Below are positions 27,547 to 35,432 of a stretch of 64,000 nucleotides of DNA, one piece after another. The stretch lies in NCBI GenBank assembly GCA_963702935.1, contig OY969772.1, positions 4,650,001-4,714,000 on the forward strand, written 5' to 3'. Each line of letters opens with the position of its first letter. Position 1 is the stretch's first letter. The notes under the pieces were generated by a model. That model ran no database searches. It was not told the DNA's origin and worked only from the letters and a program-made list of their open reading frames with translations. Position numbers and translations under genes: made by a program. The stretch is from DAOTWA01 sp963702935. Lineage in GTDB: Bacteria > Chloroflexota > Anaerolineae > Anaerolineales > Anaerolineaceae.

Positions 27547-27768
27547 ATGCTATTGAAATCGATCATGACGCGGGCCGAGATCGCTTTTTGGGACAGGATG
27601 ATCCCACTCATGAGTGAGTCCCCCTTCGTCCAGAACAGTATTCGCCAGGCCTACGGGGTTTTCCACGAAAACAATCTGTCCTGGATTCCGGTGGTCGTGC
27701 TGGGCAGCGCCTTCGCCGGGTTGGTCTCAGGCTATTTCCTGGGCGTCTTAGGGATAACCCTCCGGTAG
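27547..27768 (+). CDS. Small single-pass membrane protein of the FtsZ-paralogue operon, 73 aa
   Basis: ATG 27547 has a very good ribosome site (GGAGGAGAAC), better than the upstream TTG at 27523. The N-terminal 45 residues are amphipathic (RAEIAFWDRMIPLM, FVQNSIRQAYGVF) and are followed by one membrane helix (WIPVVVLGSAFAGLVSGYFLGVLG). It could tether something to the membrane. It sits 39 bases after the 77-aa gene and 7 bases before the next. Unknown family. Confidence 0.6.
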   Translation: MLLKSIMTRAEIAFWDRMIPLMSESPFVQNSIRQAYGVFHENNLSWIPVVVLGSAFAGLVSGYFLGVLGITLR

Positions 27769-27775
27769 AAGGGGC

Positions 27776-28888
27776 ATGAAGATGCGATGGATTTCCCTGG
27801 CAGTCCTCCTGGCCCTCCTGGGACTCACCGGTACCGCTTTTGCCGCCCAGGCCGCCCGAGGCACTCCCAGCTCGCCCGAGTTCGGCTACGGGGCGCGCCT
27901 CGACCAGGATGGCCAGCTCGTCAGCCAGGCGCTTGCCTCTGCCTCCGATTTGAAGCTGGATTGGATCGAGCTCGATTTCGACTGGGCCAGGCAGTGGCCG
28001 GATGCGAGCCGCCAGCCAGATCTCCACACCCTCGACCAAGCCATGCAGATCGCCGCGGACTATCAATTCCCCGTAGCCATCAGCATCAGCGACGCGCCCG
28101 CTTGGGCCAGCACCTCCCAGGGACCCGACCCGGTGATGACGGCCTGGTTCGTGGCCAACCTGGCGCGCCGTTACCCCAGCACCTTGCAGGCCGTCGAGCT
28201 TTTCCCCGGCGCCAATACGCGCCAGGGCTGGGGCGCTCCGCCAGATCCCCGGCTCTATTCCGCCCTGTTGAACGCCACCCAGGCCGAGCTTCAAAAAGCC
28301 GGGCTGCTGCCGCTGCTGCTGGTGGCCGGCGGGCTGACCCCCCTGCCGCCCACGCCCTCCGGGCAAGACCTGGACGACCTGCGCTTTCTACAGGGCCTCT
28401 ACGACGCGGGCGGCCTGAAGGGCATCCCCATCATCAGCATCCGCTTCACCGACATCACCGGCGACCCGTTGCAGGCCCCCGATGGCAGCGAGCATCGCAT
28501 CTTGAGGCATTACGAGGAAGTTCGCCAGGTCATGCTGGCCAACAATGACAAATCTGGTATCCTCTGGATTACCGATTTAAGCTGGCCTTCTGGTAAAATA
28601 CAGGAGTTGGACAGTCTCTATCAAAACCCGGAGGCGCAAGCCGTCTGGTTGAGGAAGGCCTACCGGCAATTGCGCGCCCAGCTTTACATTGGCACCGCTT
28701 TTCTGCACCGCCTGAATCCACCCGCTACCGGCGGCAACGAAAGCGCTTCCAGTCTGATTCGCAGTAATAACAGCTTGCATCCCTTTTATGAGGTCCTGGG
28801 GAAATTAATCCTGCAAAACAATCCAAGTGCGCCAGCGCCACCCGCCTTCGACCAATCACAGCAAAAGGACTTCGATAAAAGTCGCTAA
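27776..28888 (+). CDS. Secreted glycosidase-like barrel protein lacking the catalytic Glu motif
   Basis: This 370-residue protein has a signal peptide (residues 1-23, ending AFA). The body follows the layout of cellulase/GH39-like barrels found in this lineage: KLDWIELDFDW, FPVAISISDAPAWAS, LARRYPSTLQAVELF, LLLVAGGLTPLPPTP. At the position of the EIWNEPN acid/base motif it reads ELFPGANTRQGW, so the Glu is gone. The protein probably binds rather than cleaves glycans, outside the cell. It is the fifth gene of the operon. The assignment to the fold is by motif only. Confidence 0.6.
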   Translation: MKMRWISLAVLLALLGLTGTAFAAQAARGTPSSPEFGYGARLDQDGQLVSQALASASDLKLDWIELDFDWARQWPDASRQPDLHTLDQAMQIAADYQFPVAISISDAPAWASTSQGPDPVMTAWFVANLARRYPSTLQAVELFPGANTRQGWGAPPDPRLYSALLNATQAELQKAGLLPLLLVAGGLTPLPPTPSGQDLDDLRFLQGLYDAGGLKGIPIISIRFTDITGDPLQAPDGSEHRILRHYEEVRQVMLANNDKSGILWITDLSWPSGKIQELDSLYQNPEAQAVWLRKAYRQLRAQLYIGTAFLHRLNPPATGGNESASSLIRSNNSLHPFYEVLGKLILQNNPSAPAPPAFDQSQQKDFDKSR

Positions 28889-28897
28889 CCACAACTT

Positions 28898-29560
28898 ATG
28901 AAGGTCGTCGTCATCATTCTGGCTTTACTTGCCTTCATTGCCTGCCTGATTATAGGAATTCAGGCAGGCAGTCATTCATTACAGCTACCTTCCGCTCAGC
29001 CGGCGGGAACGACCGCACTGCCCCCAGGATCGGGGCAGCGTATTGTGGTGCTCATCCTGGCCGACGATCTTCAGGCTGCCAAACCGGCTTTAGCCAACCT
29101 GGGCCTGATCCTCTACATCCCCACCCAGCCCCAGATTACTTATATTCCTTTGTACCCCACCGCGCAGCTTCAGGATAAGATCCGCGCCGCCGGCCTGGCC
29201 AATGCCTTCGCCCTGAATTCTGACGGGTCGCTCAACTCAGGATTCGTGGGGGCCCTGGAAAACTATCATTTCTCCTGGAACGGGTATGTCCTCACCGACG
29301 CTTACGGCGCCGCGCATTTCTACAAATTCCTGGGAGTTCAGGTAGACTTGCAAGAGGGCAGCTCGAATCCGCAGGAGGTCATGGAGGAAATTTGCCGGAA
29401 GGCCTCCGATCTTCCCGCTGAGGCCAATTGGGTGACGACCTTCTCTGATCTGATGCCCCAACACTTGCACACAAACCTGGGCATCGAATTGCTCTTGACC
29501 GATTGGCAAAGCCTGAAACAAATTGGGGAGCCGTTTTCCTGTCAGGTAGCCTCCCACTGA
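28898..29560 (+). CDS. Membrane-anchored extracytoplasmic protein, last gene of the FtsZ-paralogue operon
   Basis: The 220 residues begin with an N-terminal membrane segment (VVVIILALLAFIACLIIGI) and no cleavage site, followed by a Pro/Ser linker. An alpha/beta domain follows (RIVVLILADDLQAA, ITYIPLYPTAQLQDKI), which faintly recalls LytR-CpsA-Psr proteins, but the conserved Arg/Asp set of that family is not seen. It follows the barrel gene by 9 bases and precedes the operon terminator. Function unknown. Confidence 0.6.
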   Translation: MKVVVIILALLAFIACLIIGIQAGSHSLQLPSAQPAGTTALPPGSGQRIVVLILADDLQAAKPALANLGLILYIPTQPQITYIPLYPTAQLQDKIRAAGLANAFALNSDGSLNSGFVGALENYHFSWNGYVLTDAYGAAHFYKFLGVQVDLQEGSSNPQEVMEEICRKASDLPAEANWVTTFSDLMPQHLHTNLGIELLLTDWQSLKQIGEPFSCQVASH

Positions 29561-29602
29561 TCCTTCCCCCACAACCTGCGACCACTGGCCGTTAAAAGGA
29601 CA

Positions 29603-29633
29603 AACACCTGGGTGAGGGGGGCACCCAAGTGTT
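29603..29633. terminator. Hairpin between convergent operon end and the ComEC-like gene
   Basis: A 12-bp stem with one mismatch (29603-29614 with 29622-29633, loop AGGGGGG) is placed 40 bases after the plus-strand operon and about 70 bases after the minus-strand gene. On the minus strand it is followed by TTTGTCCTTTT. Confidence 0.6.
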
Positions 29634-29705
29634 CGTCTGGAGTTATAATAGCAGATTATCCCCTGAAATGCAAGAGATAAGCACGAGCTCTAATGAAACT
29701 CTTAA

Positions 29706-30965
29706 TCAATAGCCATACTCGCTGATCAATTCCCCGCTCGCATCTCTCAAGTACGCGCGATCGTGGTCGTTGTTCCAGATGCCCACCTCGGAATGATAGC
29801 TGAAGCCGCACGAATCCGCGTGGTCCTGGTTGGTGTACACCCGGCATACCTGATAGGGAGAGATCACGAAAGGCGGCAAGCTGACGACATGGTTGGCTTC
29901 ATCCGCCAACGTCCAATCCGCCAGTTGAATGGGCACGTCGTCCTGGTTGCGGAACTCTACGAACTCGTCCGGCTGCGCCTGTCCCGTCCCCTTGGAGAAG
30001 ATCGTTGTGATCACCACCTTGCCGGACCTGGCAAAGGCCTCCGTGGATGCGAAAGTGGGCGCCGGCTCCACCGGCAGGCTGCCGCTGGAGCTAAACTCGC
30101 CGGACTGCGGCAGGATCGTATAGCTGGCGCCGTCGCTGGCGATCAGGATGTTTTGCGAGCTATCCGTCTGCCAAACGGATGCGCCCGCCGCCTGCAAGCG
30201 GGTGATCGTCGCGCTGGAAGGGTGCCCGTAAGAATTTTCTCCGACGGAAATGACCCCCACCTGGGGGTCGACGGCCGCCAGGAAAGCCGCGCTGGAGCCA
30301 TACTGGCTGCCGTGGTGGGTTACTTTAAGCACTTCCGCGGCCACAGGGGTGCCGCGCGCCACCACCGTAGCCTCGATGGCGGCGTCGATATCGCCGGTGA
30401 AGAGATAATCCATAGCGCCATACTCGACCAGCAGCACCAGGCTGGCATCGTTGGTCTCCGGGTCGTGCAATCCCGACGCAGGGTTCAAGACGTGCACGTG
30501 CAGCTTTCCCCAATCCAGCTCCTGAGGAAACTGAACGGGCACCAGGAGCACGCCTTTGGCCTGAACGGCTGCCACGAAATCCCTCCAGGTAGACGTGTCG
30601 TCCGCGTAGCCGTTGTAAAGCACCTGGCGAACGCGGATGTCGTTGGCCTGCAAGACGTCGATCAGCCCGCCGATGTGGTCGCTGTCGGCGTGAGAGGCCA
30701 CTACGGCGTCCAGCTCGCCGACGCCCTGCCGGCGCAAGTAAGCCACCACGGTTGCGCCGGCCTCTGGCTTGCCCCCATCCAGCAGCACGTCGTAGCCGGC
30801 CCCGTCACGGATCAAGGCGGAATCGCCCTGGCCCACGTCGATGAAGGCCACCGTCTGGGAAGAGTTGAGCGGCGCCTGGCGAGGGCCAAAAACCGTCCAG
30901 GCGACCAGGGCTGCCGCAATGAAAAAGAGGACGAATACGACTACGCTGAGCTGCTTTTTCCGCAT
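29706..30965 (-). CDS. ComEC/Rec2-like metallo-beta-lactamase protein with a lamin-tail domain
   Basis: The 419 residues comprise a membrane anchor (8-27), a metallo-beta-lactamase domain (about 38-285) with FIDVGQGDSALI, SHADSDHIGG and THHGSQYGSS (metal ligands as in the ComEC C-terminal domain), and a lamin-tail domain (about 308-419: VEFRNQDDVPIQLADWTL). In related proteins the MBL domain is a nuclease or phosphodiesterase. The transmembrane channel part of ComEC is absent, so this is an anchored extracellular hydrolase, perhaps degrading external DNA. The gene stands alone. Confidence 0.88.
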   Translation of the reverse strand: MRKKQLSVVVFVLFFIAAALVAWTVFGPRQAPLNSSQTVAFIDVGQGDSALIRDGAGYDVLLDGGKPEAGATVVAYLRRQGVGELDAVVASHADSDHIGGLIDVLQANDIRVRQVLYNGYADDTSTWRDFVAAVQAKGVLLVPVQFPQELDWGKLHVHVLNPASGLHDPETNDASLVLLVEYGAMDYLFTGDIDAAIEATVVARGTPVAAEVLKVTHHGSQYGSSAAFLAAVDPQVGVISVGENSYGHPSSATITRLQAAGASVWQTDSSQNILIASDGASYTILPQSGEFSSSGSLPVEPAPTFASTEAFARSGKVVITTIFSKGTGQAQPDEFVEFRNQDDVPIQLADWTLADEANHVVSLPPFVISPYQVCRVYTNQDHADSCGFSYHSEVGIWNNDHDRAYLRDASGELISEYGY

Positions 30966-31017
30966 TGCTTTCGAATCCCCTTCTGCTTTGGAAAATGGGA
31001 TGGAGCATGAAATCCCC

Positions 31018-31125
31018 TCAGTGAATCTGAAGCATCTCGATCAACCTGGGCAGGATCATCGCCAGAATAGCGATGAATGCGCCCAGGGATAAGATCAGCA
31101 AGGCATCCCGGAGGACCCGTTTCAC
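31018..31125 (-). CDS. Possible very small membrane protein, 35 aa
   Basis: From a GTG at 31125 the minus strand reads MKRVLRDALLILSLGAF, then IAILAMILPRLIEMLQIH, with one membrane helix and positive-inside flanks. The frame has no upstream ATG; it opens just after the stop of the LLM gene. Hydrophobicity and position between two same-strand genes suggest a real small gene, but there is no independent support. Confidence 0.35.
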   Translation of the reverse strand: MKRVLRDALLILSLGAFIAILAMILPRLIEMLQIH

Positions 31126-31147
31126 CCGCGCACCCGTCTGCCCGGCG

Positions 31148-31981
31148 TCAATCTACGCGCGGCGGCCCCTGCCGGATGCGTCGCAGGGCAGTTTCCAGGC
31201 CGTCCGACTGGTCGAGCGCGTCCCACATGGCTTCGATCCACCAGGTAGCGCCCGCCTCTTTCCAGGGGCGCACCAGCGAGGCCGCCCGCTCCTGGTCGTC
31301 GCCGGAAGTCTTCCCTTCCATGATAATGTCGAAGGGGGTCGACTCGCCGCGTCGCTCCGTTACGAAGGCTTTCATAGCGCGGATATCCTCGGCCGTCAGC
31401 TCCGCAAAAGTGCCGTCCTCTTTCTTCACGGCGGGCAGCAACCCATCGTAACGCAGCGCGCGCTGCATGGATTTCATGCGCGGCCAGACGCCCACCACCC
31501 AGATGGGAATGCGCGGCTGCTGTACGGGCGGCGGGGGCGGGTAGAAATGAGCCTCCTGGATCTGGTAGTGCTGGCCGGTATAGCTGAAAGGCTGCCCGCG
31601 CCACAAGCCGGTGAGGATCTCCAATCCCTCGTCCAACAGCTCGGCGCGCGTCTTGCGCTCGGTGACCTCCCCGAATTCCGCGAAGCCGGTATCCACCGCG
31701 CCCAGGCCGACGGACAGGATCACCCGCCCGTTCGACAGGCGATCCAGCGTGGCCGTCTCGCTGGCCAGCTTCCACGGGCGTATACGCGACAGGGGCGTGA
31801 GCATGGTGCCCAGGCGGATGCGCTCCGTGAGCATGGCCGCCGCCGTCAGGGACACCCAGGCGTCGTTGCCCCACACCGGCTCCCACACGAAGAAGCCGTC
31901 CCAACCGGCCCGCTCCGCCTCGCTGGCAAACTCCGCCGCCGTGCGCGCCTCACCTCCGGGAAATACAAAGCCATATTTCAT
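31148..31981 (-). CDS. LLM-class F420/FMN-dependent oxidoreductase
   Basis: This 277-residue luciferase-like barrel protein has GFFVWEPVWG, RIRLGTMLTPLSRIRPWKLASE, LDRLSNGRVILSVGLG and PRIPIWVVG, all typical of bacterial luciferase-like monooxygenases and F420-dependent reductases. Which flavin it uses and its substrate are unclear. A strong GC hairpin (32000-32021) lies in its leader, 18 bases before the ATG. Confidence 0.88.
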   Translation of the reverse strand: MKYGFVFPGGEARTAAEFASEAERAGWDGFFVWEPVWGNDAWVSLTAAAMLTERIRLGTMLTPLSRIRPWKLASETATLDRLSNGRVILSVGLGAVDTGFAEFGEVTERKTRAELLDEGLEILTGLWRGQPFSYTGQHYQIQEAHFYPPPPPVQQPRIPIWVVGVWPRMKSMQRALRYDGLLPAVKKEDGTFAELTAEDIRAMKAFVTERRGESTPFDIIMEGKTSGDDQERAASLVRPWKEAGATWWIEAMWDALDQSDGLETALRRIRQGPPRVD

Positions 31982-31999
31982 GAAGTCTCTCCAGTTCTG

Positions 32000-32030
32000 A
32001 ACCTCGCGGGGACGCGAGGTTTCTTTTTAT
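32000..32030 (+). terminator. Terminator-like hairpin with a T-run, in the leader of the LLM gene
   Basis: AACCTCGCG (32000-32008) pairs with CGCGAGGTT (32013-32021), loop GGGA, followed on the plus strand by TCTTTTTATT. No plus-strand gene ends just before it. On the minus strand the same hairpin sits immediately upstream of the ribosome site of the LLM gene. Confidence 0.5.
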
Positions 32031-32128
32031 TCACCTGCGCCAGCTTACAGGATAATCCAAATAAGTCTGGATTTCAAGCGCCGGGCGGTAGGGATATAAT
32101 TCAGCGAACGGGAAAAATCGAGGTAAAT

Positions 32129-33406
32129 TTGTCCACTCACATCATCAATCTCCCCGGGACGCAGGCCCTGCGCGACCTGCCCCACGACGGGCGTCTGCTC
32201 TTTACCACGCGCATCGCCCGCCTCTTCGCTTATGGTTTCCTGTCGGTAGTGCTGGTGCTCTTTCTGGCTCAGGTTGGGCTGAGCGACGGTCAGATCGGCT
32301 TGCTGCTGACGCTCACCCTGGTAGGCGACACGGTCATCTCCCTGTGGATCACGACCAACGCCGACCGCATTGGCCGGCACCGCATGTTGCTGGCCGGCGC
32401 CGCTTTGATGGTCTTCGCCGGGGTGCTGTTTGCCGTAACCGGGAACTTCATCCTTCTGGTGACGGCCGCGACCATCGGCGTCATCAGTCCCAGCGGCAAC
32501 GAAGTCGGCCCGTTCCTGTCCATCGAGCAATCTTCTCTGACTCAGCTCCTGCCTGACGAACAGCGCACGCAGGTGTTCGCCTGGTACAACCTGGTAGGCT
32601 CTTTTTCCACCGCCCTGGGCGCTTTGTGCGGTGGATCGCTGGCGCAGATCCTGCAGGCCAGGGGCATGTTGCCCGTGGATAGTTATCGCGTCATCGTGTT
32701 GGGCTATGCTGCCATGGGCATCGTGCTGGGCATCCTGTTCACCCGCCTGTCCGCCGGGATCGAGCCGCTTCCGGCAGTGCATTCCGTCCAGAGAAGCGAG
32801 CGAACGGTGCTGGGGCTGCACCAATCCCGCGGCGTGGTGTTCCGTCTGGCGGCGCTCTTTAGCCTGGACGCTTTCGCCGGCGGATTCGTGATCCAGAGCC
32901 TGGTGGCCTACTGGTTCAACAGGCGTTTCGGCGTGGAGCCGGCCGTCTTGGGAAGCATCTTCTTTGGAGCCAATCTGCTGGCCGGCATCTCGGCTCTGAG
33001 CGCCGCCTGGGTGGCCGGGCGCGTCGGCCTGATCAACACCATGGTCTTCACCCACCTGCCGTCTAACCTGTTGCTGATCCTGGTTCCGCTGATGCCCACT
33101 CTCCCCCTGGCGATCGCCGTATTGCTGCTGCGCTTCAGCATCTCCCAAATGGACGTGCCCACCCGCCAATCCTACACCATGGCGGTTGTCTCCCCGGACG
33201 AGCGCTCGGCTGCCTCAGGCATCACCGGAACGGCGCGCACCATCGGCGCGGCGCTGGCGCCGTTGTTCACCGGCTTGCTTTTCGGCAGCGCGGCCCTGCT
33301 GAGCTTCCCATTTTTCATCTCGGGCAGCCTCAAGATCGTATACGACCTCCTGATCTACCGCAGCTTCAAAGCGCTCAAGCCGCCGGAAGAGAAGCCGGGC
33401 GCCTGA
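32129..33406 (+). CDS. MFS transporter
   Basis: I start at TTG 32129 behind TCGAGGTAAA. The much longer open frame upstream is a shadow of the LLM gene on the other strand. The 425 residues hold about 12 membrane segments, with the MFS loop motif NADRIGRHRMLLAG between helices 2 and 3, and VISPSGNEVGPFLSIEQ. Related proteins are drug or metabolite exporters. TATAAT lies at 32094-32099. It directly precedes the arsenic module but has its own promoter; an arsenical export role is possible but unsupported. Confidence 0.88.
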   Translation: MSTHIINLPGTQALRDLPHDGRLLFTTRIARLFAYGFLSVVLVLFLAQVGLSDGQIGLLLTLTLVGDTVISLWITTNADRIGRHRMLLAGAALMVFAGVLFAVTGNFILLVTAATIGVISPSGNEVGPFLSIEQSSLTQLLPDEQRTQVFAWYNLVGSFSTALGALCGGSLAQILQARGMLPVDSYRVIVLGYAAMGIVLGILFTRLSAGIEPLPAVHSVQRSERTVLGLHQSRGVVFRLAALFSLDAFAGGFVIQSLVAYWFNRRFGVEPAVLGSIFFGANLLAGISALSAAWVAGRVGLINTMVFTHLPSNLLLILVPLMPTLPLAIAVLLLRFSISQMDVPTRQSYTMAVVSPDERSAASGITGTARTIGAALAPLFTGLLFGSAALLSFPFFISGSLKIVYDLLIYRSFKALKPPEEKPGA

Positions 33407-33442
33407 AGGCATAAAAGCCCTCCGGATAAAGACTATAGAATC

Positions 33443-33488
33443 TTGACAAACGCCTCTTTATATCGTAAAATTACGATATAAAGAGGCG
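33443..33488 (+). promoter_or_regulatory. arsR promoter overlapped by an ArsR-type operator
   Basis: TTGACA (33443-33448), 17 bases and TAAAAT (33466-33471) form a near-consensus promoter. A 38-base inverted repeat (18-bp perfect arms 33451-33468 and 33471-33488) covers the spacer, the -10 box and the start site, as expected for autorepression. Its core is ATCGTA-AAAT-TACGAT (33462-33477). Confidence 0.8.
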
Positions 33489-33492
33489 ACTT

Positions 33493-33855
33493 ATGGCCCA
33501 TTTGAGCCCCCAAAAAATCCAGATTTCCGCCGATAAGCTCCGCCTGGCGCGCATGCTCAAAGCGCTGGGCAATCCGGTGCGCTTCAAGATCATCGAGACG
33601 CTGGCGGAACGGCAAACCTGCATGACCTACGAGATCGTGGAGACGATGCCCCTGGTGCAGTCCACCGTCAGCCAGCACCTCAAGGTGCTGCGCGAAGCCG
33701 GCTTGATCCGCGGCGAGGTCGAAGGGCCGGCCACCTGCTATTGCCTGGACCCCGAAGGCATTCGCTGGCTCAAGGAACAGATCGAGGGCTGGCTGCCCGG
33801 CTGCTGCGCTGGCGAGTTCGAGCAGTGGAGCTTGCTAATTTTTTTTATCCACTAA
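33493..33855 (+). CDS. arsR: ArsR/SmtB-family arsenic-responsive repressor
   Basis: The 120-residue winged-helix protein shows MLKALGNPVRFKIIETL and the recognition region VQSTVSQHLKVLREAGLI. Metal-sensing cysteines may be Cys in RQTCMTYEIVE, the CYC of GPATCYCLD and the CC near the end; the classical ELCVCDL motif is absent, so the As(III) site is of another type. The last residues (WSLLIFFIH) look unlike the family and may reflect a shifted 3' end. It sits between two matching operators and before the arsenic methyltransferase and arsC genes. Confidence 0.9.
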   Translation: MAHLSPQKIQISADKLRLARMLKALGNPVRFKIIETLAERQTCMTYEIVETMPLVQSTVSQHLKVLREAGLIRGEVEGPATCYCLDPEGIRWLKEQIEGWLPGCCAGEFEQWSLLIFFIH

Positions 33856-33876
33856 ATCGCATTTTTGCGATATAAT
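33856..33876 (+). promoter_or_regulatory. Second ArsR-type operator and -10 box before the methyltransferase
   Basis: ATCGCA-TTTT-TGCGAT (33856-33871) has the same 6-4-6 layout as the arsR operator core (ATCG, purine/pyrimidine-symmetrical arms) and begins right after the arsR stop. TATAAT (33871-33876) overlaps its right arm. It would place the methyltransferase and arsC under the same repressor. Confidence 0.7.
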
Positions 33877-33903
33877 AAATTCACACCTGCAAGGAGAACT
33901 AGA

Positions 33904-35406
33904 ATGACGAGCATGACCCCTGCATCTTCCGAAGCATTCTTGGCCGGGTCGCCGGCAAGTGGGACCACATCCGTTCCGGTTACTTTACCGAAGCGGTGCG
34001 AGACGCAGCCCTGGCGAGGGCCTATCTGCGCCCGGAAATGGTCGTAGCCGACGTAGGCGCGGGCACGGGCTTCCTCAGCGCCGGTCTGGCGCCCCTGGTG
34101 CGCCAGGTTCATGTAATAGATGGCTCTGAAGCCATGCTGGAGGTGGCGCGCCACAACCTCCAGGAGTTCACCAATCTGATTTATAAGCGTGCGGATGGCC
34201 TGGCGCTGCCCCTTCCCGACGAGAGTTTGGACGCGGCCTTTGCCAACATGTACCTGCATCACACTCCAGACCCCGCAGCCGCTATCCGCGAGATGGCGCG
34301 CGTATTGCGGCCGGGCGGCCGGCTGGTGCTCACGGACATGGATGCCCATGCTTACGAGTGGTTCAAGGCGGAGATGGCCGATGTTTGGCTGGGCTTCGAG
34401 CGCGAGCAGGTGCGGGAATGGTTCGAAGCCGCCGGCCTGGTCAACGTGATCGTGGATTGCACCGGCCAGAGCTGCTGCGCCGAGTTCCGGGCAGCCCGAG
34501 GCGCTCGCCGCCGGCCAGCGTGAAGCCAGCATCAGCGTCTTCGTGGCCGTGGGCACCCGGCCCGCCGGCGGCGTCCACGCCGCCGTGCAGGATCATTATG
34601 GCGCCCTGGCGCAAAACAAAGGCGCCTGCGGCTGCTCGTCTGGCGCCGAAGGCGAAAGCGCCTGCTGCCAGACGGAAGCCGAAGGCCCGGCTGCCCTGGG
34701 TTATTCGCTAACCGACCTGCAAAACGTGCCAGAGGAAGCCGCCGAGATTCCCCTGGGTTGCGGCAACCCCGTGGGGCAGGCCAGCCTCAGCCTGGGAGAG
34801 GTGGTCCTGGACATCGGCAGCGGCGGTGGGCTGGACGCTTTCCTGGCCGCGCGCCGGGTGGGTCCCCAGGGGAGAGTCATCGGCGTGGACATGACCCCGT
34901 CCATGATTGACCGGGCGCGCCAGGCCGCCGAAAAGGCCGGCCTGAATCAGGTGGAGTTCCGCCTCGGCCAGGCCGAATCCCTGCCGGTAGAGGACGGCAG
35001 CGTGGACGTGATCCTGTCTAACTGCGTGATCAACCTGACCAAAGACAAGGGCAGAGTCTTTCGCGAAGCCTACCGCGTGCTCAAGCCAGGCGGGCGCCTG
35101 GAGGTCAGCGACGTGGTGACGGACGGCTCCATGCCCGCCGCACTCCAGCAGGACGCGGCCACCTGGGCCGGCTGCGTCTCAGGCGCACTGCCCGAGCGCG
35201 AATACCTTGACCTGGTCTCCCAGGCCGGTTTTCGTGACATCCGCGCGCAGCGCAGCAGTCCGGGGGAAACCGCCGGGGTGAAAGTCTATAGCCTGGCCGT
35301 CTCGGCGCGCAAGGGGAAAGGCCAGGCCGGGGTCGAGTTCATCCCCGCTACGCCCGCCGCACAGACGAGCTGCGGCTGTGGCGCGGGATCGGACTGCTGT
35401 TCATGA
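33904..35406 (+). CDS. arsM: Fused SAM methyltransferase / arsenite methyltransferase (two frameshifts)
   Basis: The start ATG follows AAGGAGAACTAGA. At about 33936 the frame moves to ILGRVAGKWDHIRSGYFTEA and a first Rossmann methyltransferase domain (VVADVGAGTGFLSAGL, YLHHTPDP, to about residue 195). Near 34490 a second one-base shift leads, with no stop, into VQDHYGALA, a Cys-rich linker (CGCSS, ACCQ) and an ArsM domain (VVLDIGSGGGLDAFLAA). The three ArsM cysteines are present: LGCGNP, SNCVIN and WAGCVSGAL. The tail ends CGCGAGSDCC. ArsM converts arsenite to methylated, volatile arsenicals; the job of the first domain is unknown. Restored length is about 500 residues. Confidence 0.82.
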
Positions 35407-35432
35407 AAACGATTTGATTAAGGAGATACGCT

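Noticed and set aside
31073..32128. Long N-terminal extension of the MFS transporter frame
   Set aside because: It lies antisense to the LLM oxidoreductase. The transporter has a good TTG start with a ribosome site at 32129 and its own promoter.
32045..33169. 374-codon minus-strand frame
   Set aside because: It is a Gln/Gly/His-rich shadow of the MFS transporter.
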